From Phycisphaeraceae bacterium (GTDB lineage: Bacteria > Planctomycetota > Phycisphaerae > Phycisphaerales > UBA1924): a stretch of DNA of 7,350 bases. The notes under the pieces are model-generated. The model had not been told where the DNA came from and did not search any database. It worked only from the letters and a program-made list of their open reading frames with translations. Below, one piece after another: positions 7,145 through 7,350 of this stretch. The stretch spans positions 1 to 7,350 of the forward strand of contig WUAK01000141.1 in assembly GCA_009827205.1 (NCBI GenBank), written 5' to 3'. Every line of letters begins with the position of its first letter. Within the stretch, counting starts at the first letter, position 1. The translations under genes and the position numbers were made by a program.

Positions 7145-7150
7145 TATAGT
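7145..7150 (+). promoter_or_regulatory. Possible -10 element upstream of mdh
   Basis: TATAGT matches the sigma-70 -10 consensus at five of six positions and lies 69 nt before the mdh start. No good -35 box is found at 16-18 bp spacing (the position reads CGGTCG), so this is a weak candidate. Nothing else clear is seen in the 101-nt gap after the preceding gene; no terminator hairpin is evident there. Confidence 0.25.
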
Positions 7151-7204
7151 GGTTTCCCGCGCCGCCGAGGGGTGGGAGAACAGTCAAAAAACACTTCATC
7201 AGCC

Positions 7205-7210
7205 GAGGAG
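7205..7210 (+). promoter_or_regulatory. Ribosome binding site of mdh
   Basis: GAGGAG lies 8 nt before the ATG at 7219, a good Shine-Dalgarno match that fixes the start. Confidence 0.75.
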
Positions 7211-7218
7211 AAGCCGCG

Positions 7219-7350
7219 ATGGGTCGCGCCAAGATCAGCATCATCGGAGCCGGGAACGTCGGAGCCACCTGTGCCCACTGGGCCGCGGAGAAGGAACTGG
7301 GCGACATCGTCCTCCTCGATATACCTGACAAGGAAGGCGTGGCCAAGGGC
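7219..7350 (+). CDS. mdh: Malate dehydrogenase, N-terminal 44 codons (3' truncated by window edge)
   Basis: This is the start of a lactate/malate dehydrogenase-family protein, which in the TCA cycle interconverts malate and oxaloacetate with NAD in the cytoplasm. The N-terminus carries the Rossmann glycine motif GAGNVGAT (residues 10-17, Gly10, Gly12 and Gly15). The acidic residue ending the second strand, which binds the NAD ribose, is Asp34 in IVLLDIP. The ATHW-like segment ATCAHWAAEKELGD is typical of bacterial LDH-like malate dehydrogenases. The substrate-specificity loop and catalytic His lie beyond the window, so lactate dehydrogenase cannot be excluded; malate is the better guess. The start is supported by GAGGAG 8 nt upstream. 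Confidence 0.88.
   Translation, partial: MGRAKISIIGAGNVGATCAHWAAEKELGDIVLLDIPDKEGVAKG

Overview
The window is high-GC, gene-dense bacterial DNA with five complete or near-complete protein genes plus the start of a sixth. No RNA gene, CRISPR array, insertion sequence or phage gene was recognised. The long B12-dependent ribonucleotide reductase, the style of the malate dehydrogenase start and a mixture of Shine-Dalgarno and SD-less starts would fit a planctomycete, perhaps Phycisphaerae. This is an impression from protein character only. The long NrdJ form also occurs in Alphaproteobacteria, so the assignment is tentative.

Layout: (1) 1-2276, plus strand: the C-terminal ~757 residues of NrdJ, entering from the left edge and ending in a cysteine-rich redox tail. 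(2) 2277-2455: a convergent intergenic region with three strong hairpins in a row, the last looking like a rho-independent terminator for nrdJ. (3) 2456-6245, minus strand: three genes transcribed right to left. They are a two-domain methyltransferase (394 aa), a flavin reductase-family protein starting at a TTG 16 nt downstream, and, after a 147-nt gap, a SulP-family anion transporter with a C-terminal STAS domain. (4) 6246-6331: a short divergent promoter region with a 13-bp inverted repeat. (5) 6332-7117, plus strand: an unrecognised acidic soluble protein of 261 aa. (6) 7219-7350, plus strand: the first 44 codons of a malate dehydrogenase, cut by the right edge.

NrdJ makes deoxynucleotides and Mdh belongs to central carbon metabolism; both are housekeeping. 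The methyltransferase and flavin reductase are probably co-transcribed, with SulP possibly in the same unit, but their shared purpose cannot be read from sequence. I see no convincing new multi-gene system here. The most unusual items are the Rossmann-like/methyltransferase fusion, the ~80-residue insertion in SulP, the tandem hairpins after nrdJ and the unassigned protein beside mdh.
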